DNA of 15,466 nt from Conidiobolus incongruus B7586 (lineage: Eukaryota > Entomophthoromycota > Entomophthoromycetes > Entomophthorales > Conidiobolaceae): positions 1 through 15,466 of the forward strand of contig JNEM01008805.1 in NCBI GenBank assembly GCA_000697335.1, in the 5' to 3' direction. This document shows, in pieces, positions 1 to 9,409 of the stretch. How positions within the stretch are numbered: position 1 is the stretch's first letter; the number at the start of each line of letters is the position of its first letter. A model generated the notes under the pieces. That model was not told the DNA's origin. It saw only the letters and a list, made by a program, of their open reading frames with translations, and made no database searches. Made by a program: the position numbers and the translations under genes.

Positions 1-860
1 TATTAATTATAATTATAAAATATGTTTTAGTTATATTTAGAATTTGAACAAAATATATTATATTTAAGTGTTTATAAAATTAAATCCAGGTAATTTAGAA
101 AATGATATATTTTAACAATATGATGGATATTAATGTATATTAAATAATTTTATTAACTACTCAATATAAATATTTAATTCATGATGTTTTATCACAATCT
201 TATAAGCATTTTTGATATAACACAAACTAAATCATAAAGTTGGATATTCTAATTGAATAAACTTATATATAAAATTATTTTTAACTTTAATACATAAGAA
301 GTAAAGAAGCAAAACGGTATTATTGATCATAATAAATATATACAACTATAACTTATAGAACCAATGCTTTAATTAATTAAAAAATAAGAGTTTTATATGA
401 TCTATTTAAAATTATTCATCATTTTTTTTATTTTATATTTTCTATTCTTTATTTTTAAAATTTTTAAAATTTGTTGTTATAAATTAAATTAAATTTTAAT
501 TGAGTTAATTAATCTGGAATATATTTATATATAATTGATTAATATATATATATATATTGATCAAAGGTGGGTTTTATATTATAAAATATACTTTGGTTGC
601 CTAATTCATATAATATATTCGAACATGTATAAGATAGATTTTTAAGATTTATATTCACCATCAAAAAATATTTTTATGATATATGTTAATCTTATGACTT
701 ATGAAACTTAAATTCTTTAAGAATATATTTATCAATTATACAAATAAATATCATTTTTAAACTTTAATTAAATTTTATATGTTTACTGAAAAACTATTAT
801 TAGATATATAAGTAAAATTTTGATTTTTATTATTGAATTTTATTATGATATGAAAAAGAG
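1..860. other. AT-rich intergenic DNA
   Basis: No gene is seen here. The stretch is almost entirely A and T, with a dinucleotide (AT) run at 542-557 and an imperfect inverted repeat around 560-600 that pairs a CAAAG side with a CTTTG side. No frame on either strand has convincing composition or splice-bounded exons. Confidence 0.6.
542..557. repeat. (AT)8 microsatellite
   Basis: Uninterrupted AT dinucleotide run of 16 bases. It is a simple-sequence tract with no sign of function. Confidence 0.9.
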
Positions 861-1238
861 GTGATATTAATATTTTTCATTTTTACTTGGTTACTTTATT
901 GGTTAGTAAATTATTATTGGTTTAAAATAATTGATGAAAAAATGATTCAAAACTTATATAACCACAGGAAAGTATATAAACGCAATTGTTTATTTTTAAC
1001 CAGATCATTTAGCAATAAACTATATAATTTAGAAAATTGTTAAACTTATTTCATATAAGAAAAAATTGATATATTCTTTATTAATACAAGGGTTTTAACT
1101 TCACATAAAAATTTAATTAAACTTTTGAAATATTCATATCATCTATATTATTAAAGATCAATAATACATGATCTGTGTATATTTAATAGACCCATTTGAA
1201 TATTCCGAACCAATCAATTATTAGTTATTAAAACGTAG
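861..1238 (+). pseudogene. Possible decayed F-box-like gene fragment
   Basis: One frame runs from 861 to 1043 without a stop, then continues in the same frame to about 1238 with several stops. The first part contains LVNYYWFKIIDEKMIQNLY, which resembles the end of an F-box (the W-Y/F-K-I-I-x-D/E helix that follows the LPxEI region), followed by a basic stretch (HRKVYKR). The later part contains NLIKLLKYSYHLYY and IIHDLCIFNRPI, similar in feel to leucine-rich repeats that often follow fungal F-boxes. The frame has no ATG at its start, no LPxEI motif is visible upstream, and no intron explains the stops. It may be a host gene relic or chance reading of AT-rich DNA. Confidence 0.2.
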
Positions 1239-1683
1239 ATAAAAAGTATAGTGATATTTTAAAAATAAAAATGATTGGAGGATAAATTAGTTCAAAAAAA
1301 GAATGTATATATTATATTTTCATCAAATACTCGGAGCGAATATTAAAAATTTAGGAGTTGATAGCTAAAAATTAGCTGACAGACGTTAAAATGGAAAACT
1401 TTCCATTTATCAAGTATAATTAAATTATTACATTATCAAAATTGAATCAATATAATTTTTTTGATATATAGTAATAAGCTAAAAAGAATAATAATATTCT
1501 AAGGTTAAATGATTAATAATTAGAGTCTAATTCAATCATTAGCATTTATCAAATGCTACTTGAAAATTATAGATATTTAATAATTATGAAATAAAAACTT
1601 GAAACAAGAAATCAGTCACAGATGCACCAAAGTAAAATTACAATTTTATGATGAATGATACATATATTGAATAATATGAAGAA
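1239..1683. other. Intergenic DNA downstream of LSM4
   Basis: AT-rich, with no gene seen. It contains the 3' flank and probably the 3' UTR of the minus-strand LSM4 gene, whose stop codon is at 1684-1686. A 20-nt perfect stem (1389-1408) is the only clear local structure. Confidence 0.6.
1389..1408. repeat. Short inverted repeat (9-bp stem)
   Basis: AAATGGAAA and TTTCCATTT are separated by two bases, giving a perfect 9-bp stem about 275 bases beyond the LSM4 stop codon. It could be a 3'-end structure or chance. There is no U-run or other terminator hallmark. Confidence 0.4.
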
Positions 1684-2292
1684 TTAGTGACCGCGACCGC
1701 CCCTGTTACTATAGTTGCCGCGACCCCTACCACCGCGATTTCCACCTCGGTTGTTATAGCCTCCACGATTGCCTTGACCCTGATTGGATTGATTTTTGTT
1801 TTTAGCAGCATTTTGTCTCTTTTTAATCATATCTTGTTGTACAATATCAATAATCTATAAAATTAAATTATAATCAATTTTATAATATTAAAAAAATATA
1901 TGAAATTGATTACTTCATCAGGAATTCTAAGATATTTAATAGTACTTCCTTTGATATAACATTCTTCAAGTCTCCAAAATCTATCACCATCCTATATTCT
2001 AATTAGTTTAAAATAAAAAAAAATTGGACAGAATTATTGCTTACAGCAGAAGTTTGAATCACCTCCTTTAAACTAATATTCATAAAATTATCACTATCAA
2101 CCAAGTGACCGTTATAAGTTTCACCATTTTTTAATTCCACTTGCTTAAAAAATATATTAGTTAAAAATAAGAGTAATATTAAATTGGGAGTTTACCATAG
2201 GGTGACCGTGAGCAGCTTGAAGTAAATGAAGAGGTAACTAAATTTTAATTAACAACAATGAAACAAAATAAAAATTTATAAACATTTACCAT
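1684..2292 (-). CDS. LSM4: LSM4, U6 snRNA-associated Sm-like protein
   Basis: Lsm4 is a subunit of the heteroheptameric Lsm1-7 ring (cytoplasmic decapping) and Lsm2-8 ring (U6 snRNA, nucleus). Five exons on the minus strand give 130 residues: 2292-2290, 2237-2196, 2143-2045, 1991-1914 and 1854-1684. The introns are 52, 52, 53 and 59 nt, all GT-AG and all phase 0. The Sm fold is clear: [14 protein letters not shown] at 2-15, the Sm1 region [13 protein letters not shown] at 17-29, DNFMN at 33-37, and Sm2 [16 protein letters not shown] at 59-74, close to the human and yeast proteins. The C-terminus is an RGG tail (about 95-130, with [12 protein letters not shown]), typical of Lsm4 and linked to P-body assembly. 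The first coding exon holds only the ATG, directly followed by GTAAATG. That start is inferred because residue 2 of the family directly follows the acceptor at 2238. Its upstream neighbour is a long non-coding stretch. Confidence 0.95.
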
Positions 2293-2972
2293 TTTTTTTA
2301 AAATTATCAATAAAATTAAAAGAAAATTATATATTAAAATAGATTAATTATATTTTGATTTTATATAATTAAATAAATCATTTAATTTTTTTAAGTAATA
2401 ATTTTTTATTGTTAGAGATTTGGAATGATATAATTTGAATAAAATTGTAAATTAATTATGGGAATTTATTAATGGTAATAGAATCCAGACTCAATTAATT
2501 TTATAAAAATATTCACTGGATTTTAAGTCGACGAATTAAATTTGAAAAGATTGTATAGAATATGTTTATAATGATAATATATAGTTAATTATGCTTTATT
2601 ATTAGATACTAAAAAAATTCATTCTAACTTGATAAACCTATAAGAAATATATATATTGAATCTTTAATTGTAGTTAAATCATAAATTATGAAAAATGTTG
2701 CAAATATCATTTTAAAAAGTCAATTGTGATAACTATATATTTACATTTTTTTTGAAAAAAATTATATATTTTGGTAATTATAGCCTTTCATATTATTATA
2801 GAAAAATAATATTTTTCTTTATATTAAATATTAACTGAAATATTTTACAAAAATAATAAGAGAAATTTGAAAAAAAAGAAAAGAAAATAATGATCACAAT
2901 AAACATGAAATGCATCATAATTAAAAATAATGAATATAAAATCATTATAAAGATGATTTCACATAGTCATAC

Positions 2973-3009
<37 letters not shown>

Positions 3010-3418
3010 ATTATAAAATATCAATATTTGGATATTCAAATATACTTAAACAGTAAATAATTATTTTTGTTAAAGTATTAAAAAATATTTTAAGTATATG
3101 CTGATAAAACTATCTTTGTAAAAAATACATGAAGTTATGATGGTTGAGTGATATTTATCATAATGCCAGTATTATTACCATAATCTTTTAATTGTAAAAG
3201 ATATATTTGTTATAAGCCACCAAACTTTTAATTTTATTTGTAATTGTTTTTACATGGATAAGTTTTGATAATATTCTATATTTGATATATATTAGCTGAA
3301 ATTCATTAATCAGAATTCATTATTATCTGGAGCAGATGTTAGGAATAATTAGTTTAAATAATAGTATATCAAATAGTCTTCAATGTGATGGAGTATAAAT
3401 AAATAACAATCCAGACAG
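2293..3418. other. AT-rich intergenic DNA with a TAA microsatellite
   Basis: This block begins with the promoter side of LSM4, in which no recognisable core element stands out from the AT background. Apart from the trinucleotide run at 2974-3007 no repeat, RNA gene or coding exon was recognised on either strand. Confidence 0.55.
2974..3007. repeat. (TAA)11 microsatellite
   Basis: A perfect trinucleotide run of 34 bases, about 11 copies of TAA. It is probably length-variable between strains. Confidence 0.95.
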
Positions 3419-4354
3419 TGTAATATTTATGCTAAATATTGAATAATAACATTTAAAATAAAATCAACATTTTGAATTAACCAACTTGTCAACTCATCGA
3501 ACCCATTCAATCCATCCAATAATCAAAATAAAAATGCTTAAAAGTCTAGACTTTTAAAAAGTCAATATCATACTGTTTAATTCAATAAACAAAGTGTGAT
3601 AAATATATTTACAGTCCTTCAACATGATCAAAACCTTTAACAATTATTTACTAAAGCCAAGAAATTCACAAACTTTTGCGGATTTGAATTAAATCCTGCG
3701 TACTTGAATAATGTTTGGACAATTTCAGAATTAGGAATAAAATATTGGATCATCGGTTTAAATATGTATATGGAATATGATGTATTTGAGATGAGTTTGC
3801 CCGTTAATTTATATTAATGTTATTCAATAGTTGGATTAGTCGAGATTAACTCAATGGTTATATTATAAAAGTCGTAAATATATAATTGAATATGTGAATA
3901 TAATCTGTTGTAATACTTCCAGAATAAATTAAATATCAAAATTGATTGAGCAATGAAAAAATTTTACATTAGACCAAAACTATCGAATATTATAACCCAT
4001 TGACAGTATAATACACTAATTGATTGGTATATATAAAATGATATTGTGATATCAACACAGCTATGAAACTAGTAATTAAATAATTATGAATAATTGCATC
4101 AATAATAAATTCTCTCTTTTGATAGTTGTATTACATTTTGGAATTGAATTTTATAATTCTTGTTTTGGAAAATTATTAGTTCTAATATTGATCATAAATG
4201 TAGCTAATTTATATTATTAGTTGTTAAAAATACTGATATTAAAGCTTGTTTGATGGATAAAGAATCACTAATATAATTTAACAATTTGTAAAATCTCACA
4301 TGGGATTTGTTAACTTATTTTGTCTGCTCATTATTTACACCAAATCAATTTTGA
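3419..4354 (+). pseudogene. Possible decayed fungal-specific transcription-factor gene
   Basis: Read in one frame (3419, 3422 and so on), this stretch gives stop-broken segments whose order resembles the fungal-specific transcription-factor domain that follows Zn2Cys6 clusters. CNIYAKY recalls the A-I-x-A-x-x-S helix. FNKQSVINIFTVLQ comes next, then an open 58-codon piece (3641-3817) with KAKKFTNFCGFELNP, then ELGIKYWIIGLNMYMEYDV ending in LPV, like the E-x-R-R-x-W-W...D...LP block. QYNTLIDWYI near 4000 recalls the L-x-x-W-Y-x-x-LP block. More than twenty in-frame stops rule out an active gene. No zinc cluster is visible upstream. In DNA this AT-rich the stop density is close to chance, so the call rests on motif order and on the unusually G/W/P/C-containing segment at 3641-3817. 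It is treated as a host gene relic. Confidence 0.25.
3538..3557. repeat. 20-bp perfect palindrome
   Basis: TTAAAAGTCTAGACTTTTAA reads identically on both strands with no spacer. Such a site could bind a dimeric regulator or be chance. It lies inside the possible transcription-factor relic, which argues against a role for that gene. Confidence 0.6.
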
Positions 4355-4971
4355 ACAATCTATGTTTAATAAATTATTACGATATATATAACTCATAAAA
4401 AGTTGAATTTTATAATAATTATTAATATTCCAGCTATTACCTAATATTTCACAAAATATCATCCATTTTTACATTAATTTTTTTCCTGCGAAACGCAGCT
4501 CCCATTTCAATTTATAATTGGTTAAAATTAATAAATTAAGATGATGTCAAAATGATTGAATAGATTCTCAGTGTTCTGATGAATCTTAAAAGATAATTAA
4601 TTGATAAATTATTGAATTATTATTCAATTTCTGAAAAAAAATTCATTCATGGATTTAATAATCACATTTTCAATTAATTAAAAATTTCGTTAAAATTGAA
4701 ATTTTAATGTTATTTAATAGTGATAAACCTGATATAAATATATTAACAAAATATGTTAACAAAATTTAAAAATAGCCTAGTTCAAAATTTCTAAAGGTTA
4801 AACAAATCTTCCAAACTACTGCAAGCGAGTAAGTATTAACAATTCATGTAACAACTAAATCATTTGAAAGCTAGGATTCACATTATTGGATAGTTATTTG
4901 TGACTACTAATTAAAATTTTAATGCTTTATCAAGCCCTTAAAGAACCATTGTACAGAAAAATAACAAAATA
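4355..4971. other. Intergenic DNA between two relics
   Basis: AT-rich. A small stem (CTGCG, three bases, CGCAG) lies near 4488-4500. A good donor-like GTAAGTATT occurs near 4829 with no convincing exon before it. A 16-codon frame starting near 4922 (MLYQALKEPLYRKITK) is coding-like but isolated, and may belong to the relic that follows. Confidence 0.4.
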
Positions 4972-6168
4972 ATGTCGGTTACTGGATAATATTATGATCC
5001 AAATGAATTAAAAAATAATTCAGAATTCGGTATGCTTATTTTTATGCATTTTATTATTTCTATTCAAATTATTTGATTTTGTCAAATATTGTAATAGTTT
5101 TTGAACTAATCAAAGAAAAATTGATAAATTATACTAAAAATTTTAAATTATTAAATTTTTGAACACAAATTAATATTTATCATAGTCTTTTATCAGATAA
5201 CCAAGTTATAATCCAATATTTACTCACTCAAATACCAATTTCAACCCACTTATATTTATACAAATATCTCAATTAAATTATCTGATCAAATATTTTCATT
5301 TCAATAAAGAGATTTAAAAAATTTTTCAAAATATTTGGACCAAACCAAAAATGGTAATATAGAAATATTTAGGCAAAATTGGTAGCATAAAAATTCTGAA
5401 ATTGTTTTGGAATATGCCATTGTGCATGATTTTCAACTTTGCAGGAGTTGAATAACTTATTAGAGTGATGATTTTTCATTATTTGGTTAGTTGCCAAGTG
5501 TAAATGATTAAATATTAGTTAATTGATTCTCTACTATTTTTTAGATTGTAGAATTTTTTTGGAATCATTAATAATAATAATCCATAATCAATGCTGAAAA
5601 TAAGTTGAAAACGAACTCATATACTAAACTTTCCATAAATGGTAATTACAAATACTCTATAGCCAATTAACTACTATATTCAAAGTTATAATTGATAACT
5701 TGATATTGAAATTGAACAAATTCCTATTTGTAATTTTAGTGAAACGTGATTATTAAAATCAATTGGTAATTTCAAATAGATAAATTATGACTCATTTTGA
5801 AATTTAAATTTCAAATAACTGAAAGAACAAATATTGAGATTAATCTGATTACTTATATTTTTTTAAAAATTTTTATTATTGCAAGAGATTATTTGGTTAT
5901 ATAGTCAGTTCGCAGTAAGTGAACAAGTTCTTATTAAATACGTGTATCTTTATTTAACATATATTTTTTATTTAGATTTAATGAATAAACTGGATATCAT
6001 TATTCATCTCACTATATATATTGTTGATTGAAAATGGTGAATAGCCAATCACATTGGATTATGGATTATGCAACGGTTCAATTGCTTGAAGAATTGACAC
6101 TCTATCCATCAATTTATTTATTCATTCAATTTAATTCGGATAATATGGTTGAATTTTTATCTGATTAA
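4972..6168 (+). pseudogene. Possible decayed leucine-rich-repeat (RNI/F-box-like) gene
   Basis: This is a run of coding-like plus-strand pieces spread over 1.2 kb. An ATG at 4972 leads, past one stop, to YYDPNELKNNSEF. A plausible GT-AG intron follows (5030-5097, 68 nt, phase 1), then VFELIKEKLINYTKNFKLLN. Beyond a stop the same frame continues with IYHSLLSDNQVIIQYLLTQI and THLYLYKYL, a leucine-rich-repeat-like pattern. Later pieces in other frames include NSEIVLEYAIVHDFQLC, YTKLSINGNYKYSIAN, LMNKLDIIIHLTIYIVD (in the open frame 5867-6031) and a 44-codon ORF at 6034-6168 with VQLLEELTLYP. At least three frame changes and many stops mean it is not functional. The leucine/isoleucine spacing suggests an RNI-like receptor or F-box/LRR protein, but no F-box was found. 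Chance reading of AT-rich DNA cannot be excluded. Confidence 0.3.
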
Positions 6169-6477
6169 GATGTGAATTTTATGTAAGTATAAATGGATCA
6201 TTTGGTACCTTATTCATCAATTTAAATATTTAATTAAAAATAAATTGTGAAAGTGTATCCTATCACATCTTCCAACTTGTCCTGAATATAATAAGGATAT
6301 TCAGTATCTTATATACTCTATAGATTCCAATCTTAGAGCTCATTGCATCATTTTGACGTTATTTTAAATCATTTATTGTTGATTTAGGATTATTAGTATT
6401 ATCAGACAGCCGTTTCCCCTCACTCTCCATCTAGTGTCTTTTAATTAATTAGTTTTTTTTCTCATATATCATTCAAG
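6169..6477 (+). promoter_or_regulatory. 5' region of the ornithine carrier gene with CT-rich tract
   Basis: This is the upstream flank of the carrier gene. A pyrimidine-rich run (about 6413-6432, centred on CCCCTCACTCTCC) stands out in otherwise AT-rich DNA, and a T-run with CTCATATATC precedes the ATG. CT-rich blocks just upstream of the transcription start are common in strongly expressed fungal genes. No defined factor site is recognised. Confidence 0.35.
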
Positions 6478-7452
6478 ATGTCCATTCACCAAACACCCCA
6501 GCCTACTGTTGCCGAAATCAATCAAACAACAACCGTCCAATCCACCTTTCGTCTTAGTCCCCAGGTGTCTGATCTGATCTGTGGGTCAGCTGCTGGTATG
6601 GTCAGTAAAGTTGTTGAACACCCTTTTGATACCATTAAGGTCAGACTACAAACCCAAAACTTATTCGCCGGACCTCTCGACTGTTTCCGTGCTACTGTGC
6701 GCCACGAAGGGTTCCTAGGTCTCTACAAAGGCCTTTCAGCCCCAGTATTTGGTGCCATGGTAGAAAACGCTGCCCTCTTTTTTAGTTACCGCCAGTGCCA
6801 AAATCTTATCAAGAGCTTGACACCTGGCCAAAACCCTGATGCTGATCTTTCCCTTACCCAACTTGGATTGGCTGGTGGAATGGCAGGAATTGTGGCCTCT
6901 CTCTTCCTGACGCCAATTGAATTGGTCAAGTGCAGACTTCAAGTTTGTCGTCTTCAGCCTAAGAGTATGGTTGGTGTCAAAACTACACCACTTGGTGTGA
7001 TTATTGATACTGTCCGAAACCATGGATTCTTCGGATTTTACAGAGGCCACCTCGGAACAATGATGCGTGAATCTGGAGGTGGTATGTGCTATTTTGGTAT
7101 GTACGAGATGGCATCTGCTTACTTCCTTGAGCAGCAAAAACTCCGACAGAATGATAACACTCTCACCAAAGAGCAACTCCACCCTCTTGCTCTCATGACT
7201 TCTGGTGCGCTTGCAGGTATGGTCTTCAACTTGTCCCTCTTCCCTGCTGATGTCATCAAATCTAAAATGCAGACTGAGATCGTCCCTGAAGGCCAGCCTA
7301 AGAAATCCTTTGCTGCCATTGGAAGAGAGATCTACCGCACAGCAGGTATTCGTGGGTTTTACAGAGGTTGTGGTATTACTGTATTGAGAAGCATACCATC
7401 CAACGCTCTTATCTTCTTTACATATGAAAAGCTATCCCAATTGCTCAAATAG
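6478..7452 (+). CDS. Mitochondrial ornithine carrier (SLC25 family, ORT1/ARG11-like)
   Basis: A single-exon 324-residue inner-membrane carrier, the usual size for SLC25. Three tandem repeats of about 100 residues each carry the signature PX[D/E]XX[K/R] on the odd helices: PFDTIK at 49-54, PIELVK at 146-151 and PADVIK at 256-261. Each is followed by a GFxGLY/GFYRG-type matrix loop (about 81-85, 186-190 and 293-297). Arg197-Glu198 (MMRESGGGM) and Arg304 (LRSIPSNA) sit at the substrate contact sites used by ornithine/basic amino-acid carriers. The first repeat VVEHPFDTIKVRLQTQ and ENAALFFSYR closely recall yeast Ort1. Expected role: ornithine export from the matrix to cytosolic arginine synthesis. 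The N-terminal 26 residues are polar and precede helix 1. A basic amino-acid/carnitine-type relative is the main alternative. Codons are clearly richer in G and C than in neighbouring genes, and there is no intron. Confidence 0.9.
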   Translation: MSIHQTPQPTVAEINQTTTVQSTFRLSPQVSDLICGSAAGMVSKVVEHPFDTIKVRLQTQNLFAGPLDCFRATVRHEGFLGLYKGLSAPVFGAMVENAALFFSYRQCQNLIKSLTPGQNPDADLSLTQLGLAGGMAGIVASLFLTPIELVKCRLQVCRLQPKSMVGVKTTPLGVIIDTVRNHGFFGFYRGHLGTMMRESGGGMCYFGMYEMASAYFLEQQKLRQNDNTLTKEQLHPLALMTSGALAGMVFNLSLFPADVIKSKMQTEIVPEGQPKKSFAAIGREIYRTAGIRGFYRGCGITVLRSIPSNALIFFTYEKLSQLLK

Positions 7453-7846
7453 ACCGATAGTGTTGACATTATCTTTCTAAACTCTGCTTTGCTATATGGT
7501 ATCTTGAAATGATCACCATATCCCAAAATATTACATAATTTATTTAAATCATTTAAAAATAATCCAAAATGTTACATAATAATAAAATATTTATATTTAT
7601 CATATTTAAATTTATTTTACATTTACTCTTCTATATATTCAATATATTCATAATTTCATTTAGTATTGATTACCAATTAATTCTTTAAATATTCCTTCCC
7701 TTATTCCCACAATTTGAAAACCGAGTCACATTATTGTTAAATCTTATCCTATCCACAATCACATAGATATATAATAATATAATTTTGGCAAGATCAATAC
7801 CAACAATTTCATAATTAACAACCAATTGAACCAATAAACTAAATAA
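7453..7846. other. Spacer between carrier and hydrolase genes
   Basis: It holds the carrier 3' UTR, with AATAAA-like signals near 7580, and the promoter of the next plus-strand gene. The sequence before the next ATG (AATAAACTAAATAA) is A-rich, as usual for fungal start contexts. A 61-codon minus-strand frame here has no coding character. Confidence 0.6.
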
Positions 7847-9059
7847 ATGAGCAAAATCAATCAACTTCACTCGGTCGTATTTATGGGAACTGGAGCAAGT
7901 TCCAGTTTACCTAATATTTTATGTATTACTAATCCCGATTCATCATGTAAGGTGTGTCCTTCAAGTTTGACACCTGAAGGTGCTAAAAACAGAAGAAGAA
8001 ACTGCAGTTTATTGGTTAGATGGTATGACAGTCAGGGCAAATTGAGGTAACTTTTAAAGATGATAATTTGAGTTCAACATTCATAATTTTAATTTAAATT
8101 TTAGAAATATTTTAATAGATTGTGGTAAAACCTTTTATGGTAATAATATTTATAATAAAATATTTATCATATTAATCAAATGTAAATTGAATTAAAATTT
8201 AGAGGCTAGTTTACAATTTTTAATACCACTGAATATTAAAACGATTGATGCCGTTATTTTAACCCATGGTCACGCTGACGCTATGTTTGGTTTGGACGAT
8301 CTCAGAAGTTGGAGTTGGATGAAACATGGTGGTATTCCTGTATATTTAAGTCAAGCTACAATGGATGTTGTAGCTAATGCTTTCCCATATTTAGTCGATC
8401 GATCCAAAGCAACTGGTAAGCTGAAATCAAGAATTAATCGGTTCAATTAAACTTATTTGTAATAGGAGGAGGTGAAGTACCAACATTGAATTTTAACGTA
8501 ATTGATGAGTATGAAAATTTCATAGTTGAAGGGTTGGAATTTACTCCAATTAATGGTAAATCCTACCTTAAAACCTCTCAATTCACTTATATTAACATTA
8601 TTTGAAGTGGAGCATGGTGTACAATTTGGTTGTCAGCCTTATATGAGTTTAGGCTTTCGCTTTCAAAATGTTACTTACCTTTCTGATGTTTCTAAAATTC
8701 CTACAGAAGTAAGGCCAAAACTTGAGGGTACTAAATTACTTATTATTGATTGTTTACGAGGTAGCTATTTACTTTATCCAAACATCACAAAATATACTCA
8801 TTTTGTCATTTCAGAATTGTATTACCCAAGCCATTATGGATTCCATGAGGCGATGGATGAAATCGTCAGATACAGACCTCTTCACACCTACTTCATTGGC
8901 ATGGGTCACACAATGGATCATCAAGAACTATTAGAAAAGTGCGAAAATGTCGCCAAAAACAAATTCCCAGGTCACTATGTCGAACCAGCTTACGACGGAT
9001 TAGTGTTGGAATTCCAGGACAAAATTCAAAAGAGTATTTTAGCTTCTTCACTTATATAA
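7847..9059 (+). CDS. Metallo-beta-lactamase-fold hydrolase (SPAC777.06c-like)
   Basis: Five exons (7847-8046, 8105-8139, 8203-8415, 8466-8555, 8608-9059) give 329 residues. The introns are 58, 63, 50 and 52 nt, all GT-AG. The protein begins with the MBL strand VVFMGTGASSSLPN (10-23), then a CITNPDSSCKVCPSS segment with Cys26, 34 and 37, and KNRRRNCSLLVR (48-59). The metal-binding motif is THGHADA (His100, His102, Asp104). Further candidate ligands are His182 in VEHG, Asp206 in YLSDVS and His280 in GMGHTMDH. IIDCLR (Asp227) and PSHYGFHEAMDEI (253-265) are also typical. The set matches the fungal family of S. pombe C777.06c, predicted zinc-dependent phosphodiesterases related to the PhnP/RNase Z side of the superfamily. 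The true substrate is unknown. It lies 394 nt after the carrier gene on the same strand and converges on the GPCR gene. Splice choices are supported by the continuous family-like reading across every junction. Confidence 0.9.
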
Positions 9060-9409
9060 TCACAATCTATTATATATTCTTTTTGATTAATTAATTTTTA
9101 AAGATCTTGGACTCACCTTAGATTATTAAGATCTTACCCATTGCCAGGTAGAATATTAATATTTTAATTGGAAAATAAATGCAAACTGGATTTTAATTAA
9201 AATTAGTAATGATATAATAAATTTTATCAATTATAATCAAAGTTCATTAATGTATAAAAATTCAAAAAAAATTTATTTCCATTTTAACTAAGTATTAACG
9301 TAATTATTTATTCAAAAACATGTGTTATTTTGAATGAACAGTTTATATTCTGGAAAATTTTTTAATAATAATGTAACAGTTTATTAAATATGATTATATC
9401 TTTAATTAA
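9060..9409. other. Convergent intergenic spacer
   Basis: This 350-bp spacer lies between the stop codons of the hydrolase (plus) and the GPCR (minus), so it must hold both 3' UTRs and polyadenylation sites. Two copies of the palindrome AAGATCTT occur about 25 bases apart (near 9102 and 9128). Nothing else is recognised. Confidence 0.6.

Noticed and set aside
3490-3510. GGGTTCGATGA on the minus strand, resembling a tRNA B-box
   Set aside because: No A-box, acceptor stem or anticodon arm can be drawn around it. No tRNA was found elsewhere in the window either.
4480-4560. Minus-strand ATG with MGAAFRRKKINVKMDDIL followed by a stop
   Set aside because: Only 18 codons, no recognised family and no donor site to extend it. 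Its GC-richer part is explained by a small stem.
6736-7182. 148-codon minus-strand frame
   Set aside because: It lies wholly antisense to the ornithine carrier, whose three signature repeats fix the coding strand. The other overlapping frames at 7119-7319 and 7205-7387 are shadows too.
7685-7870. 61-codon minus-strand frame overlapping the hydrolase start
   Set aside because: Low-complexity reading of the AT-rich spacer that overlaps a well-supported gene on the other strand.
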